Assembly (NCBI GenBank): GCA_003560915.1
Contig: PWJM01000181.1
Coordinates: 1 to 46,169, forward strand
DNA: 46,169 nucleotides
Reading direction: 5' to 3'
Source of the DNA: Syntrophomonadaceae bacterium
GTDB lineage: Bacteria; Bacillota; Dethiobacteria; SKNC01
In this document: positions 1 through 7,345 of the stretch, one piece after another
Numbering within the stretch: position 1 is the first letter of the stretch
How the letters are laid out: each line of letters begins with the position of its first letter
Notes under the pieces: model-generated
The model's input: the letters and a program-made list of their open reading frames with translations, nothing else
Database searches by the model: none
Told to the model about the DNA's origin: nothing
Program-made: the position numbers and the translations under genes

Positions 1-2
1 CA

Positions 3-584
3 ATCATTCAGCCGGTAGTATCCTACATGGAAAAAATGTGCAGCAGAAGACCGATGCTGGTCAATCTTTATGCCTCCTGCTACAAAGAGGTGGTGGCCAG
101 GGAAATAAACCTGGCCGGCATTTCCTGCCATGATACGGTTCTTAACATAGGGTGCGGCGCCATACCCTTTACCGCTATACACCTGGCACGGCTTACAGGG
201 GCCCGGGTGTGGGCGGTGGACCGGGACAGGATGGCTGTGGAGAAAGCCAGGTACAGTCTCAAGAAACTGGGTCTCTCAAAAAAAATAAAGCTTATAGAGG
301 GGGACGGGTCGGAGCAGATGCCCGCAGGTTTTACGGCAGCCATAGTAGCCCTGCAGGCGGAACCCAAGGAAACCATTTATGAAAATCTTTTTTCCCTGGG
401 CAGCCCCGGTGCCCGCTTTGTTTTTCGACAGCCCAGCCCCCCCTACCAGTCTTTTTATGACCGGCTGCCGGAAGATTACAAGCCGGTGGCACTGACAAAC
501 CAAAACATGAAAACCTTTGACAAATCTATACTATTTGTTAAAAGAAGGGGGAACACCAATAATGAAAAACTGCTTGACTCGTGA
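3..584 (+). CDS. Nicotianamine-synthase-like SAM enzyme, 5' end outside window
   Basis: Class I SAM-binding protein. The SAM loop reads VLNIGCGAIPFTAIHLA, followed by an acidic strand end (AVDRD), the layout of the nicotianamine synthase (NAS)/CntL family, which joins aminocarboxypropyl groups from SAM to build metallophores. The frame is open to the left edge of the window; the first ATG (27) has no ribosome binding site, so the gene is most likely truncated here and its N-terminus is missing. It is a paralogue of the gene at 1955-2629, which aligns over the same core. The stop overlaps the next start by 23 nt, indicating one operon leading to feoAB. Seen: the SAM fold and paralogy. Inferred: NAS-like chemistry. 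A generic methyltransferase remains possible. Confidence 0.6.
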   Translation: MIQPVVSYMEKMCSRRPMLVNLYASCYKEVVAREINLAGISCHDTVLNIGCGAIPFTAIHLARLTGARVWAVDRDRMAVEKARYSLKKLGLSKKIKLIEGDGSEQMPAGFTAAIVALQAEPKETIYENLFSLGSPGARFVFRQPSPPYQSFYDRLPEDYKPVALTNQNMKTFDKSILFVKRRGNTNNEKLLDS

Positions 585-831
585 AAAATCTTCTCATATT
601 GTATTAACTATTGTCCTCTTATCCATGATGCTTATGCTATTAAGTGGAACCGCCTCGGCCCAGGAGGAGGGCGTTTACCTGGAACCTCTGGAGCATATTG
701 CCGAAGATATTGAGGAAATTCATGAAGACATGCATAAAGTGGCCTTTTCTCTGCGCCTGATTTCTTATTCTTCCATCGGTATTTTCCTGGTTTTGTTAGG
801 CCAGCTGTTTGTTTTAAGCAAAAAGTCTTAG
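562..831 (+). CDS. Small secreted/membrane-anchored protein of unknown function
   Basis: An 89-residue protein not recognised as a known family. Residues about 10-31 form a hydrophobic signal segment ending in GTASAQ, a plausible signal peptidase site; a short acidic amphipathic stretch follows (EHIAEDIEEIHEDMHK), then a C-terminal membrane helix (about residues 64-84) and a KKS end. The start at 562 is chosen because AGAAGGGGG lies about 8 nt upstream; an in-frame ATG at 517 has no such site. It overlaps the upstream NAS-like gene by 23 nt and precedes the flippase-like gene by 59 nt, so it is probably co-transcribed with the iron operon. The acidic/His segment between two hydrophobic parts could contact metal or a membrane partner, but this is speculation. 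Confidence 0.7.
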   Translation: MKNCLTREKSSHIVLTIVLLSMMLMLLSGTASAQEEGVYLEPLEHIAEDIEEIHEDMHKVAFSLRLISYSSIGIFLVLLGQLFVLSKKS

Positions 832-890
832 AGCTTACTTAAAAGAGCAAAGTGCCAACCGGATTTATTTTTTAAAGGAGCTGTATACCT

Positions 891-1928
891 TTGGGGAAAA
901 AACCACTCTTATTGTTAGCAGGAATCATAATAATTACCGCCATGGCTGTATTATGGGGCGGGGAGGAAATTGCCAGGCTCTTACATGGTGTTTCCCCCCA
1001 TACCATTGCTGCTCTGTGCCTGCTGCAGCTTCTCACCCTGTCCCTTACCTCCTACCAGTGGTTTTTTGTCCTGAAGAAGCAATGTGAAATACCCTTTGGG
1101 AAAGTGTGGCTGATTTACCTGGCAGGAAACTTCGTAGAAAGTGTAACCCCATCAGTAAAAATGGGAGGGGAAGCCGCCAGAATCTTCCTCTTTCGACGGA
1201 GTACTTGCCTGGAGTACTCACAGCTGGCGGGTATGATGCTGGTTCAAAAGTACATCATCCTCCTCCCTTTTTTGCTGCTGTGTTCCCTGGTTTTGGCCGC
1301 ATCCTCCCTGCTGGTAGAACTTCCCAGCGCAGCTTATGCCGCCTTTATTTTTTTAGCCCTGCTGGTGGCACTGCTTTTTAAAGTCACCGGGGAAAACGGC
1401 AGCACCGGTGAAGTGAATGTTACCCCTAAAGCAAAAAAGGTAAGTGAAAAAACTTCCCAGGGACTGCTGGATACCCTTTCAAGCTTATATGATAAAGTTT
1501 CCGCAATAATAATTAGAACCAAGGCTTTTTTAAGCAAGGCCTCCTGGGCCTCCCGGTCGACGGTAACCGAAAAAGAAAAGCTCTTTCTCATGTTCATTTC
1601 CCTGCTGGTTTGGATACTGTATCCCATAAAAGTTCTTATAGTGGCTGATATGCTGGGCTTTTCTGTAGGTATCATCCCCCTGGCTTCCGCAGTTTTTACC
1701 GCATACATGGTCAGCATGGTACCACTGCTTCCCGGAGGGCTGGGAAGTTTTGAAGGCAGCATGGCGTTATTGTTAACTGGAATGGGGTTAACCCCTGCAG
1801 AAGGGCTGGCTGTAGCCCTGGTGTCCCGTTTAATTACCTACTGGTTTCCCCTGCTCCTTTCCGGAGGAGCTTCCGCATACCTGGTCTGGAATCAAAGAAT
1901 TCGGTTTACAGCCGTTGAAAATTCATAA
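891..1928 (+). CDS. Flippase-like membrane protein (LPG-synthase TM family, UPF0104)
   Basis: A 345-residue integral membrane protein with about eight hydrophobic helices. The C-terminal signature LLPGGLGSFEGSMALLL, followed by a helix containing ALVSRLITYWFPLL, is typical of the lysylphosphatidylglycerol-synthase transmembrane family (TIGR00374/PF03706), whose members flip or modify lipids; many are of unknown substrate. The start is TTG at 891 with AAAGGAG ten bases upstream. A hydrophilic loop at about residues 165-225 is longer than usual and lysine-rich. It lies between two NAS-like genes and feoAB. In this setting it could export a small product or act on the membrane lipid environment, but no direct evidence for a substrate is visible. 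Confidence 0.8.
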   Translation: MGKKPLLLLAGIIIITAMAVLWGGEEIARLLHGVSPHTIAALCLLQLLTLSLTSYQWFFVLKKQCEIPFGKVWLIYLAGNFVESVTPSVKMGGEAARIFLFRRSTCLEYSQLAGMMLVQKYIILLPFLLLCSLVLAASSLLVELPSAAYAAFIFLALLVALLFKVTGENGSTGEVNVTPKAKKVSEKTSQGLLDTLSSLYDKVSAIIIRTKAFLSKASWASRSTVTEKEKLFLMFISLLVWILYPIKVLIVADMLGFSVGIIPLASAVFTAYMVSMVPLLPGGLGSFEGSMALLLTGMGLTPAEGLAVALVSRLITYWFPLLLSGGASAYLVWNQRIRFTAVENS

Positions 1929-1954
1929 GCATAAAGAGATATATGGGGGTTAAC

Positions 1955-2629
1955 ATGATGGAAAGAATTGCAAAACTGGTAAATTCACATTACTTCCAAT
2001 TTCCCAAAGCTTTCATTTTAAAACTTTTTACTATAGCTGTAGGAATCTTTGAGCATCTGGGCAGCAGGTACTCATTTTTTGGAAAACTGTACAATACCTT
2101 TTTTTATCGAACCATGGTAACCACTGAAGCTGAAGCAGCTGGACTAAAGCCGGGTATGAAAGTACTCCACATCGGCAGCGGCCCCCTTCCCATGACCGCC
2201 ATATCCCTGGGCCGCGCGGGATGCAGCGTAACCGCTGTAGACAGCGATTCCAGGGCTGTTAAAGCCGGTGCCCGGCTGGTTAAAAATACTGGAATGGAAA
2301 AACAGGTCACGGTAAAACAGGCCCGGGGACAGGACATTGACTGTTCCGGGTATGATGCCGTCTGGGTATCCCTTCACGTCTTTCCCAAGAAAAAAGTGCT
2401 CCTTCAATCCTTTCAATCCCTGAAACATGGAGGGGCTTTGATATACCGAAACCCGGGGGGCTGGCTCAAACACCTGTATCCCCGGTTAGAGCCGGAGGAA
2501 GTGGATTCTTCCAGCTGCCACCGTCATCTTAAAATAAATCAGCCCTTAGGCAAAGCCACGATAATAATAAAAAAACATTCCCTGGAGGAAAACCGGAAAG
2601 GAGAGGTTGTTCATGAGAAATCAGCATAA
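1955..2629 (+). CDS. Nicotianamine-synthase-like SAM enzyme
   Basis: Full-length paralogue of the truncated gene at the window edge (224-228 residues). The SAM loop HIGSGPLPMTAISLG matches the hallmark GSGPLPxTxIxLA of nicotianamine synthases; further down, RNPGGWLKHLYPRLEP corresponds to the family's R-x-G...LYP-x-v-x-P segment, and the C-terminus (INQPLGKATIIIKK) to its N-x-v-i-i-x-r-k strand. These similarities are recalled from family knowledge, not from a search. An N-terminal hydrophobic stretch (about residues 24-40) may lie on the membrane. Start is ambiguous: ATG 1943 has no clear ribosome site; ATG 1955/1958 follow a GGGGG run. It overlaps feoA by 17 nt, so its product is made together with the ferrous iron transporter. 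Confidence 0.65.
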   Translation: MMERIAKLVNSHYFQFPKAFILKLFTIAVGIFEHLGSRYSFFGKLYNTFFYRTMVTTEAEAAGLKPGMKVLHIGSGPLPMTAISLGRAGCSVTAVDSDSRAVKAGARLVKNTGMEKQVTVKQARGQDIDCSGYDAVWVSLHVFPKKKVLLQSFQSLKHGGALIYRNPGGWLKHLYPRLEPEEVDSSSCHRHLKINQPLGKATIIIKKHSLEENRKGEVVHEKSA

Positions 2630-2912
2630 AGCGGCCGCAGCATCATTGAAAAGCAGCGGTGAAGTGCCCGGTAAAGTAACCCTGGAACAGCTAAAAAAAG
2701 GACAGGAGGGGATTATCTGCTTTGTTCCCGATCATCCGGTTCTGCCGCCCCTGGGCTTCAGGCCGGGAAAAAAAGTACGGTTGTGCTGCCTGGAAAGTTT
2801 TGGAGGTCCGGTCATTGCAGAGATAGAAAAAAGAAGCATTGCCCTGGGACGTTCCCTGGCCCGGGAGATTCAAGTTATCTGCGGTGAGGCTGAGGCCCAT
2901 GCACTGCAGTAA
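2613..2912 (+). CDS. feoA: FeoA-domain protein
   Basis: A 99-residue SH3-fold FeoA protein, the small cytosolic partner of the ferrous iron permease FeoB. The C-terminal half carries the usual pattern LPPLGFRPGKKVRLCC...GPVIAEIEKRSIALGRSLAREI (conserved G-F-x-P-G, then the hydrophobic ALGRxxAxxI end). ATG 2613 is preferred over an upstream in-frame TTG (2607) because GGAGAGG ends six bases before it. The N-terminal 25 residues are an extension beyond the usual domain. The gene overlaps the NAS-like gene upstream and feoB downstream (14 nt), so all three are translationally coupled. Confidence 0.9.
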   Translation: MRNQHKAAAASLKSSGEVPGKVTLEQLKKGQEGIICFVPDHPVLPPLGFRPGKKVRLCCLESFGGPVIAEIEKRSIALGRSLAREIQVICGEAEAHALQ

Positions 2913-4653
2913 GGATCAGCTGCAGCCGGAACATGCATCATTAGTAAAAATTTTGTTGATTGGACCTCCCAACGTAGGAAAGAGCGTGTTCTTCAACCGG
3001 CTGACCGGATTGGATGTAAATGTAGCCAACTATGTGGGAACTACCGTTGAATATACCCAGGGAAAGGCGCAGCTGGACAGCATGAACGCCCTGCTGATAG
3101 ATGTTCCGGGGACATACACCCTGGATGCCACCAATGAAGCGGAACAAGTGGCGGTAGAAATGCTGAACAGCGGTCCATCGGCGGTAATCGTCGTGGTGGA
3201 TGCCAATAACCTGGAAAGCAGCCTGTACCTGCTGCTGCAGCTGCTGGAACAGAGGCTCCCCACGGTGGTGGTTCTGAACCGTTATGACCTGGCCCGGGAT
3301 AAGGGATACGAGGTGGATACCTCGTTTTTATCTTTAAAGCTGGGGGTACCGGTAATTCCCACCATTGCCGTAGCCGGCGAGGGAATTCAGCGGTTGAAGC
3401 AGGAGGTGGAACAAGTTATTTCCCGGGGCCTCACCCATGAAATCAGCTGGAAAGAGGACAAGCCCTCCCGCTGGCAGAAAGCGGAGGAGTTAACCCAAAG
3501 GGCAAAAAACCCCCTGGAAAAAAAATCCCCCCTGCTTCAGCGGCAGAAATGGGGAGAATGGCTGGTAAAACCCTGGCCGGGACTGCCTATGGCAGTTCTT
3601 ATCCTGTCTTTAATTATGGCTGCAGTGATTGGTGTAGGGATGGGATTGAGACGTTTTGTCCTGCTTCCCCTTTTTCGAGGACTTATTATCCCACAAATAA
3701 TAATTGTGGTGGAAGCAGTAATTCCCTCCGGAATTTTTCAGAATATACTTATAGGAGAATACGGCTTCCTGGTAAAAGGACTGGAATGGCCCTTTGCTCT
3801 GGTACTACCCTATGTCATTTCCTTTTACAGCGTGTTGGGAATTCTGGAGGACAGCGGCTACCTTCCCCGACTGGGAGCGCTGCTGGATGGTTTATTGAAT
3901 AAAATCGGGCTGCACGGGTCCAGCGTGGTCCCTCTGCTCTTGGGGCTGGGATGCGGCATTCCCGGAATACTGGCCACCCGCAACCTTAACTCCCAAAAGG
4001 AGAGAATTGTAGTTTCCAGCTTAATTTGCTTATCAGTCCCCTGTATATCTCAGACCGGGGCCTTTGTGTCTCTACTGGCGGAACGTTCCATAGGAGTCGT
4101 TCTGGCAGTTTTCGCCGTTTCCGGCATAGCCCTGGCCTCCGCCGGCCTGGTCCTGGACCGGGTGGTCAAAGGACCCCGGTTCCATACCCTTATGGAAATA
4201 CCGGAACTTTTGGTGCCCAGAAAAGACATTCTTTTTAAAAAAGTTTGGGTACGCCTGAAGAGGTACATCACCGATGGCGCACTTCCTATGGTAGCAGCCG
4301 TAGGCCTGGCCGCTGTGATGTACGAAACAGGCCTGATGGCCGTCTTTGGTCAAGTTCTTTCTCCCCTGGTTAGCGGCTGGTTAAGGCTGCCTGAGGAAGC
4401 AGCAGTACCCCTGGTCCTGGGGATTCTACGCCGGGAAATGGCGGTTCTTCCCCTGATGGAGATGAACCTGGACACCCTGCAGCTTTTTACCGGGGCCGTA
4501 GTGGGGCTTTTTTACGTTCCCTGCATTGCCATGATTGCCATATTAGCCAGGGAGTTTAAACTTTCTCTGGCCTTTGGGATACTGGTTATGACCACCGCGG
4601 CTGCCTTCCTCATAGGGGGCCTTCTGGCCCGGCTGGGGGCCTTGGTAATGTAA
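2899..4653 (+). CDS. feoB: Ferrous iron transport protein B
   Basis: A 584-residue FeoB: N-terminal GTPase domain plus a membrane permease taking up Fe2+. G motifs are visible: G1 GPPNVGKS (residues 22-29), G2 within NYVGTTVEY, G3 DVPGTYTL, G4 NRYD. The membrane part contains the two gate regions, including GLGCGIPGILATRNL, where the conserved Cys of FeoB pores (GCxxP) is present, and a second gate near LGILRREMAVLPL. It is shorter than the E. coli protein (773 residues), as is common in Firmicutes. The chosen start (ATG 2899) overlaps feoA; the longer reading frame to 2839 would run deep into feoA and is unlikely. No FeoC follows; the next gene is convergent. Confidence 0.93.
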   Translation: MHCSKDQLQPEHASLVKILLIGPPNVGKSVFFNRLTGLDVNVANYVGTTVEYTQGKAQLDSMNALLIDVPGTYTLDATNEAEQVAVEMLNSGPSAVIVVVDANNLESSLYLLLQLLEQRLPTVVVLNRYDLARDKGYEVDTSFLSLKLGVPVIPTIAVAGEGIQRLKQEVEQVISRGLTHEISWKEDKPSRWQKAEELTQRAKNPLEKKSPLLQRQKWGEWLVKPWPGLPMAVLILSLIMAAVIGVGMGLRRFVLLPLFRGLIIPQIIIVVEAVIPSGIFQNILIGEYGFLVKGLEWPFALVLPYVISFYSVLGILEDSGYLPRLGALLDGLLNKIGLHGSSVVPLLLGLGCGIPGILATRNLNSQKERIVVSSLICLSVPCISQTGAFVSLLAERSIGVVLAVFAVSGIALASAGLVLDRVVKGPRFHTLMEIPELLVPRKDILFKKVWVRLKRYITDGALPMVAAVGLAAVMYETGLMAVFGQVLSPLVSGWLRLPEEAAVPLVLGILRREMAVLPLMEMNLDTLQLFTGAVVGLFYVPCIAMIAILAREFKLSLAFGILVMTTAAAFLIGGLLARLGALVM

Positions 4654-4666
4654 TATGTTTACAAAG

Positions 4667-5551
4667 TTACAGCCTGACCAGGATCTTCCCTAACCGGCTG
4701 ACCATCTGGTGGGATAGTTTTCCTTCCTGGGCCTGACTTTCCAGAAATGTTTTAACTTTATCCTTGGGATAAGGTTCTTCTTTCCCAAATATCTGAAGCT
4801 CATTTAAAAAGAACGGCACTGCTTCCTGGACAGTTGTTTCCACCTGTCTTCTTTCTTCCCAAACCCGAAAATCCAGTTGGTAACCCCTGGAATAAAGAAG
4901 ATTTAAAATAAAAATAACATGGGCAGGCCATGTAGGGATTTCCTCTCCATAAACATCCCACCAGAGCTCCTCCATGATACTGCTCTGTCTCCTGCCGGCA
5001 AACTGGCTGATAAAACAGTATTTTTTTGCACATAACAGAGCTTTATGTATCGTTTCCCAGTTATTAATTCCAGGGGTCATGGAGGCAAAAACCAGGTCAA
5101 ACTCTCCTTTCAATCCCCGGGCGTACAGATCCACCTCTTCCCAGGTATCCTGAATCACTTTAATGTTTGTAATTTTACCTTTTTCTATTTGTTCTTCTAA
5201 AAAAGCCACCATGTTTTCTGCCGGTTCCAGCGCCACCACCTGCCCCACCTTTTCTGCAAAGGCCAGGGAAAAAGGACCAGGGCCGGCACCAATATCCAAG
5301 ACTTTCGCCCCTTCCAGCACCACTCCCTGGGCTGCCAGCCACTGAATTACTGTATTAACACGATTTATTCCTTTTTCACTCATTACGTTATCGGTAAAAT
5401 TATCAGCCCTCCGGTTCCAAAAATCCACGGTATCCTTTAATGTCTTATCTTTCTTTTTAAAGATTGATTCTTTGTTCGCCCGTTCCCAGGCTTTTTCCCA
5501 AAACTCCGGACTTTTCAATTGTTCTGGATCCGGCGTATGCATTGATATCAT
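4667..5551 (-). CDS. Class I SAM-dependent methyltransferase
   Basis: A 294-residue methyltransferase with a clear SAM motif (KVLDIGAGPGPFSLAFAEKV) and an acidic ribose-binding residue after strand 2 (VVALEPAENM). About 75 residues precede the motif, with FWNRRADNF near residue 46, a phrase common in small-molecule methyltransferases of anaerobes. Its substrate is not evident. The start ATG follows GGAAGGAG with a 9-nt gap. It is convergent with feoB (13 nt between stops) and co-directional with the FmdE-type gene, from which a terminator-like hairpin separates it. It is not closely similar to the two NAS-like enzymes across the intergene. Confidence 0.8.
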   Translation of the reverse strand: MISMHTPDPEQLKSPEFWEKAWERANKESIFKKKDKTLKDTVDFWNRRADNFTDNVMSEKGINRVNTVIQWLAAQGVVLEGAKVLDIGAGPGPFSLAFAEKVGQVVALEPAENMVAFLEEQIEKGKITNIKVIQDTWEEVDLYARGLKGEFDLVFASMTPGINNWETIHKALLCAKKYCFISQFAGRRQSSIMEELWWDVYGEEIPTWPAHVIFILNLLYSRGYQLDFRVWEERRQVETTVQEAVPFFLNELQIFGKEEPYPKDKVKTFLESQAQEGKLSHQMVSRLGKILVRL

Positions 5552-5584
5552 TTACAGCTGCTCCTTCCTAATATATAACAGTTA

Positions 5585-5700
5585 CAAAATATTACGAATA
5601 ACATCTTTGTACCACATCAATCACTTCAATTACTTCGACATCCCGTTAAGATTCCCTGCCCAAAACCATGAAATGCCTGTCTATAGCCAGAAACCTTTTA
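5585..5700 (-). pseudogene. Possible small gene remnant
   Basis: On the minus strand this spacer reads like decayed coding sequence: one frame gives HGFGQGILTG and a neighbouring frame continues DVEVIEVIDVVQRCYS before a stop, as if a single-base shift separated two parts of one C-terminus. There is no start codon or ribosome site. The parent family was not recognised. It may be chance. Confidence 0.25.
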
Positions 5701-5746
5701 TGCAGCCGGTTTTTTCTATACTTTTACGTTAAAAATGTTAAATACA

Positions 5747-5783
5747 AAGAAAGACAGGGGTAAGAATAACATCTGTCTTTCTT
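5747..5783 (-). terminator. Hairpin downstream of the FmdE-type gene
   Basis: Perfect 11-bp inverted repeat (AAGAAAGACAG / CTGTCTTTCTT) with a 15-nt loop, followed on the minus strand by a T-rich stretch. It lies about 60 nt past the stop of the FmdE-type gene and before the methyltransferase gene. Confidence 0.65.
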
Positions 5784-5846
5784 CATCTTTCATATTTTAA
5801 TTAAAAACACAGTCTACATTATTCTCGCAAAAATTTTTAAAACTTA

Positions 5847-6125
5847 CTATTTATTATCTTCTTCCAAACGCTTTAACCTTTTTTCCACTTCTTTGGCTTC
5901 TGCTTCTAAGTTTTTAAGGTAATCTTTCAGGCGTTCTATTTTTTCCTGCTTACTGTAAAATAACCGCTGAAAACTGAAAGGGACCGGCGTTTCGCATCCG
6001 CAGCCGCAGGTGCAGACATCCGTACACCCGCAGCCGCAAGTACAAACATCCGTACACCCGCAGCCGCAAGTAGAAACTTCCATGCCATGCCTGCGGGCAT
6101 GTCCTTTATGATGATGACCGTACAT
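5847..6125 (-). CDS. Possible internal in-frame start: Cys/His-rich coiled-coil protein
   Basis: Inside the FmdE-type gene the minus strand reads AAAAAAAAGGAGGAAAGCAT then ATG: an excellent Shine-Dalgarno 7 nt from an ATG, giving a separate 92-residue product that begins MYGHHHKGHARRHG. Stand-alone proteins of this type (DUF5320-like) are common in anaerobes. The eight-A run directly before the site is also a hot spot for frameshifts, so the fusion could stem from an indel that joined two once-separate genes. Confidence 0.5.
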   Translation of the reverse strand: MYGHHHKGHARRHGMEVSTCGCGCTDVCTCGCGCTDVCTCGCGCETPVPFSFQRLFYSKQEKIERLKDYLKNLEAEAKEVEKRLKRLEEDNK

Positions 6126-6629
6126 ATGCTTTCCTCCTTTTTTTTGAATTCCATCCTTTTGATAAACAGCGTAATCCACCTCTTCAACCCGGCAAACTTT
6201 TTCTATAGGTTCTGATAAAATTTCTGCTATTACACTTTTCATTTTCGCAGCTAATAATTCTTCTTCCCCTGTTTTCTTATGAGCCATTATTTCTTCCCGC
6301 CGGGCTTTCCAGTCCTCTTTAAGTGTAACCCGCACGGCTTTATCTTTATGAGGAAGAGTGAAAATGTATCCCGGTCCAATGTTTTGAATTAAAAAGTTCC
6401 TTTTCCCCAAGGTACATCCTGTTATAAATTGAACCGCATCGACTGAACAACTTACGTTTTCTACAACTGCCACCATCTCTTCATTGGAATCCCCCCCGCA
6501 TCCGCAGCCGCACCCGTTTTGCAGGGCATTTACAGCAGCTTCTGCAATACGATAGCCTGCTGCCAGCCCAATACACTCGTGCCCATGAAAATCAACTGTC
6601 TGCTCCCATAAGGTTTTTTCCATACACAT
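5847..6629 (-). CDS. FmdE-domain protein fused to a Cys/His-rich coiled-coil tail
   Basis: A 260-residue protein. Residues about 1-150 are an FmdE domain (named after formylmethanofuran dehydrogenase subunit E), with the metal-site motif FHGHECIGLAAGYR and CSVDAVQFITGCTLGKRN. FmdE domains also occur in many anaerobes without methanogenesis, usually near metal or Mo/W genes. Residues about 169-260 form a second module: MYGHHHKGHARRHG, three units of a 10-residue CGCGCTDVCT-type repeat, then a charged coiled coil resembling the end of DUF5320 proteins. GGAGG lies 7 nt before ATG 6629. The junction contains its own ribosome site and ATG (see internal start at 6125), so the tail may also be made separately. 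Likely role: binding or sensing of a metal; inferred. Confidence 0.75.
   Translation of the reverse strand: MCMEKTLWEQTVDFHGHECIGLAAGYRIAEAAVNALQNGCGCGCGGDSNEEMVAVVENVSCSVDAVQFITGCTLGKRNFLIQNIGPGYIFTLPHKDKAVRVTLKEDWKARREEIMAHKKTGEEELLAAKMKSVIAEILSEPIEKVCRVEEVDYAVYQKDGIQKKGGKHMYGHHHKGHARRHGMEVSTCGCGCTDVCTCGCGCTDVCTCGCGCETPVPFSFQRLFYSKQEKIERLKDYLKNLEAEAKEVEKRLKRLEEDNK
5991..6080 (-). repeat. Three 30-bp tandem repeats coding CGCGCTDVCT units
   Basis: Units at 5991-6020, 6021-6050 and 6051-6080. The last two differ at only two positions; the first is more diverged. Each encodes ten residues with four cysteines, giving a run of Cys-Gly-Cys motifs suited to soft-metal or zinc binding. Confidence 0.9.
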
Positions 6630-6815
6630 AAGCTTTCCTCCAGTTCATTTTATTTACCATCACTTATTTTCCTAAACAAATCTAACCGCATACTTTTCCT
6701 GGTAAACACAAGTCCGTTACTCTTCACCTCCCAGGTATTAACATCCTTTAAGATGGGTTTTTACATGGAAAGGGTAATTCTCCTTATTAAGGTGCTTACG
6801 CTCCAGCTGTATGGC

Positions 6816-7208
6816 TCAACCGTAATACCTCTTTAAAAAATACTCCAACAGTTTTTTGTTCTGTTCAATATTCTTTGCCCACATGGTAAGAACATTTTCC
6901 CCTTCAGAAGTTATTACGTAAGCTCTTTTCGCAGGCCCTGACTTCGACATCTGCCAGTCAGATCTTACAAACCCCACTTCCTCCAACCGCCTCAAATTTC
7001 TATAAATAGATGCGGTATCAAAAGATGCCCCTTCAAGACAAAAATCTTTCAAGTTGTCTAACAGGTCATAACCATGGGAATTCGGTTTTTCCTGCACCAA
7101 CAAAAGCAAACAGGGTTGAATAAAGCGTTCGATACGGGATCCAGGGCAGGTGCATTTTTCGTTTTTGCACTTATTATATTTTTTTCCCCCTTTTCCTCCC
7201 AGGCACAT
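6816..7208 (-). CDS. PadR-family transcriptional regulator
   Basis: A 130-residue winged-helix repressor of the PadR family: PCLLLLVQEKPNSHGYDLL, then TASIYRNLRRLEEVGFV (recognition helix and wing) and a GPAKRAYVIT strand are diagnostic. The N-terminus has a Cys cluster (CKNEKCTCPG) before the DNA-binding domain, suggesting metal or redox sensing. AAAGGAG lies 6 nt before ATG 7208. An ATATGT-N7-ACATAT dyad sits 26 bp upstream of the start, just after a predicted promoter, consistent with autorepression. The FmdE-type gene follows 186 nt downstream in the same direction and is the likeliest target. Confidence 0.88.
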   Translation of the reverse strand: MCLGGKGGKKYNKCKNEKCTCPGSRIERFIQPCLLLLVQEKPNSHGYDLLDNLKDFCLEGASFDTASIYRNLRRLEEVGFVRSDWQMSKSGPAKRAYVITSEGENVLTMWAKNIEQNKKLLEYFLKRYYG

Positions 7209-7233
7209 GGCAATCTCCTTTCTTCAAACATCT

Positions 7234-7252
7234 ATATGTTGCTTGCACATAT
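7234..7252 (-). promoter_or_regulatory. Candidate PadR operator
   Basis: Perfect dyad ATATGT-TGCTTGC-ACATAT. PadR proteins typically bind ATGT...ACAT palindromes. It lies between the predicted transcription start and the padR ribosome site, where a bound repressor would block transcription. Confidence 0.6.
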
Positions 7253-7264
7253 GTTTATGCCACC

Positions 7265-7293
7265 ATTCTATGACAAAGGTGTACGTTTTTCAA
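7265..7293 (-). promoter_or_regulatory. Predicted sigma-A promoter of the PadR gene
   Basis: TTGAAA (7288-7293) and TAGAAT (7265-7270) on the minus strand, 17 bp apart, about 60 bp upstream of the padR start. Confidence 0.55.
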
Positions 7294-7345
7294 TACTTTT
7301 TTTTCAAATGTTTGATCTCTTTCCGGGTGCCGGGATGAAAAATGC

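Noticed and set aside
2839-2898. Longer FeoB N-terminus
   Set aside because: It would add 20 residues overlapping feoA in another frame, without a ribosome site or homology.
5991-6080. CRISPR-like repeat array
   Set aside because: The 30-bp units are contiguous with no spacers and are in-frame coding repeats.
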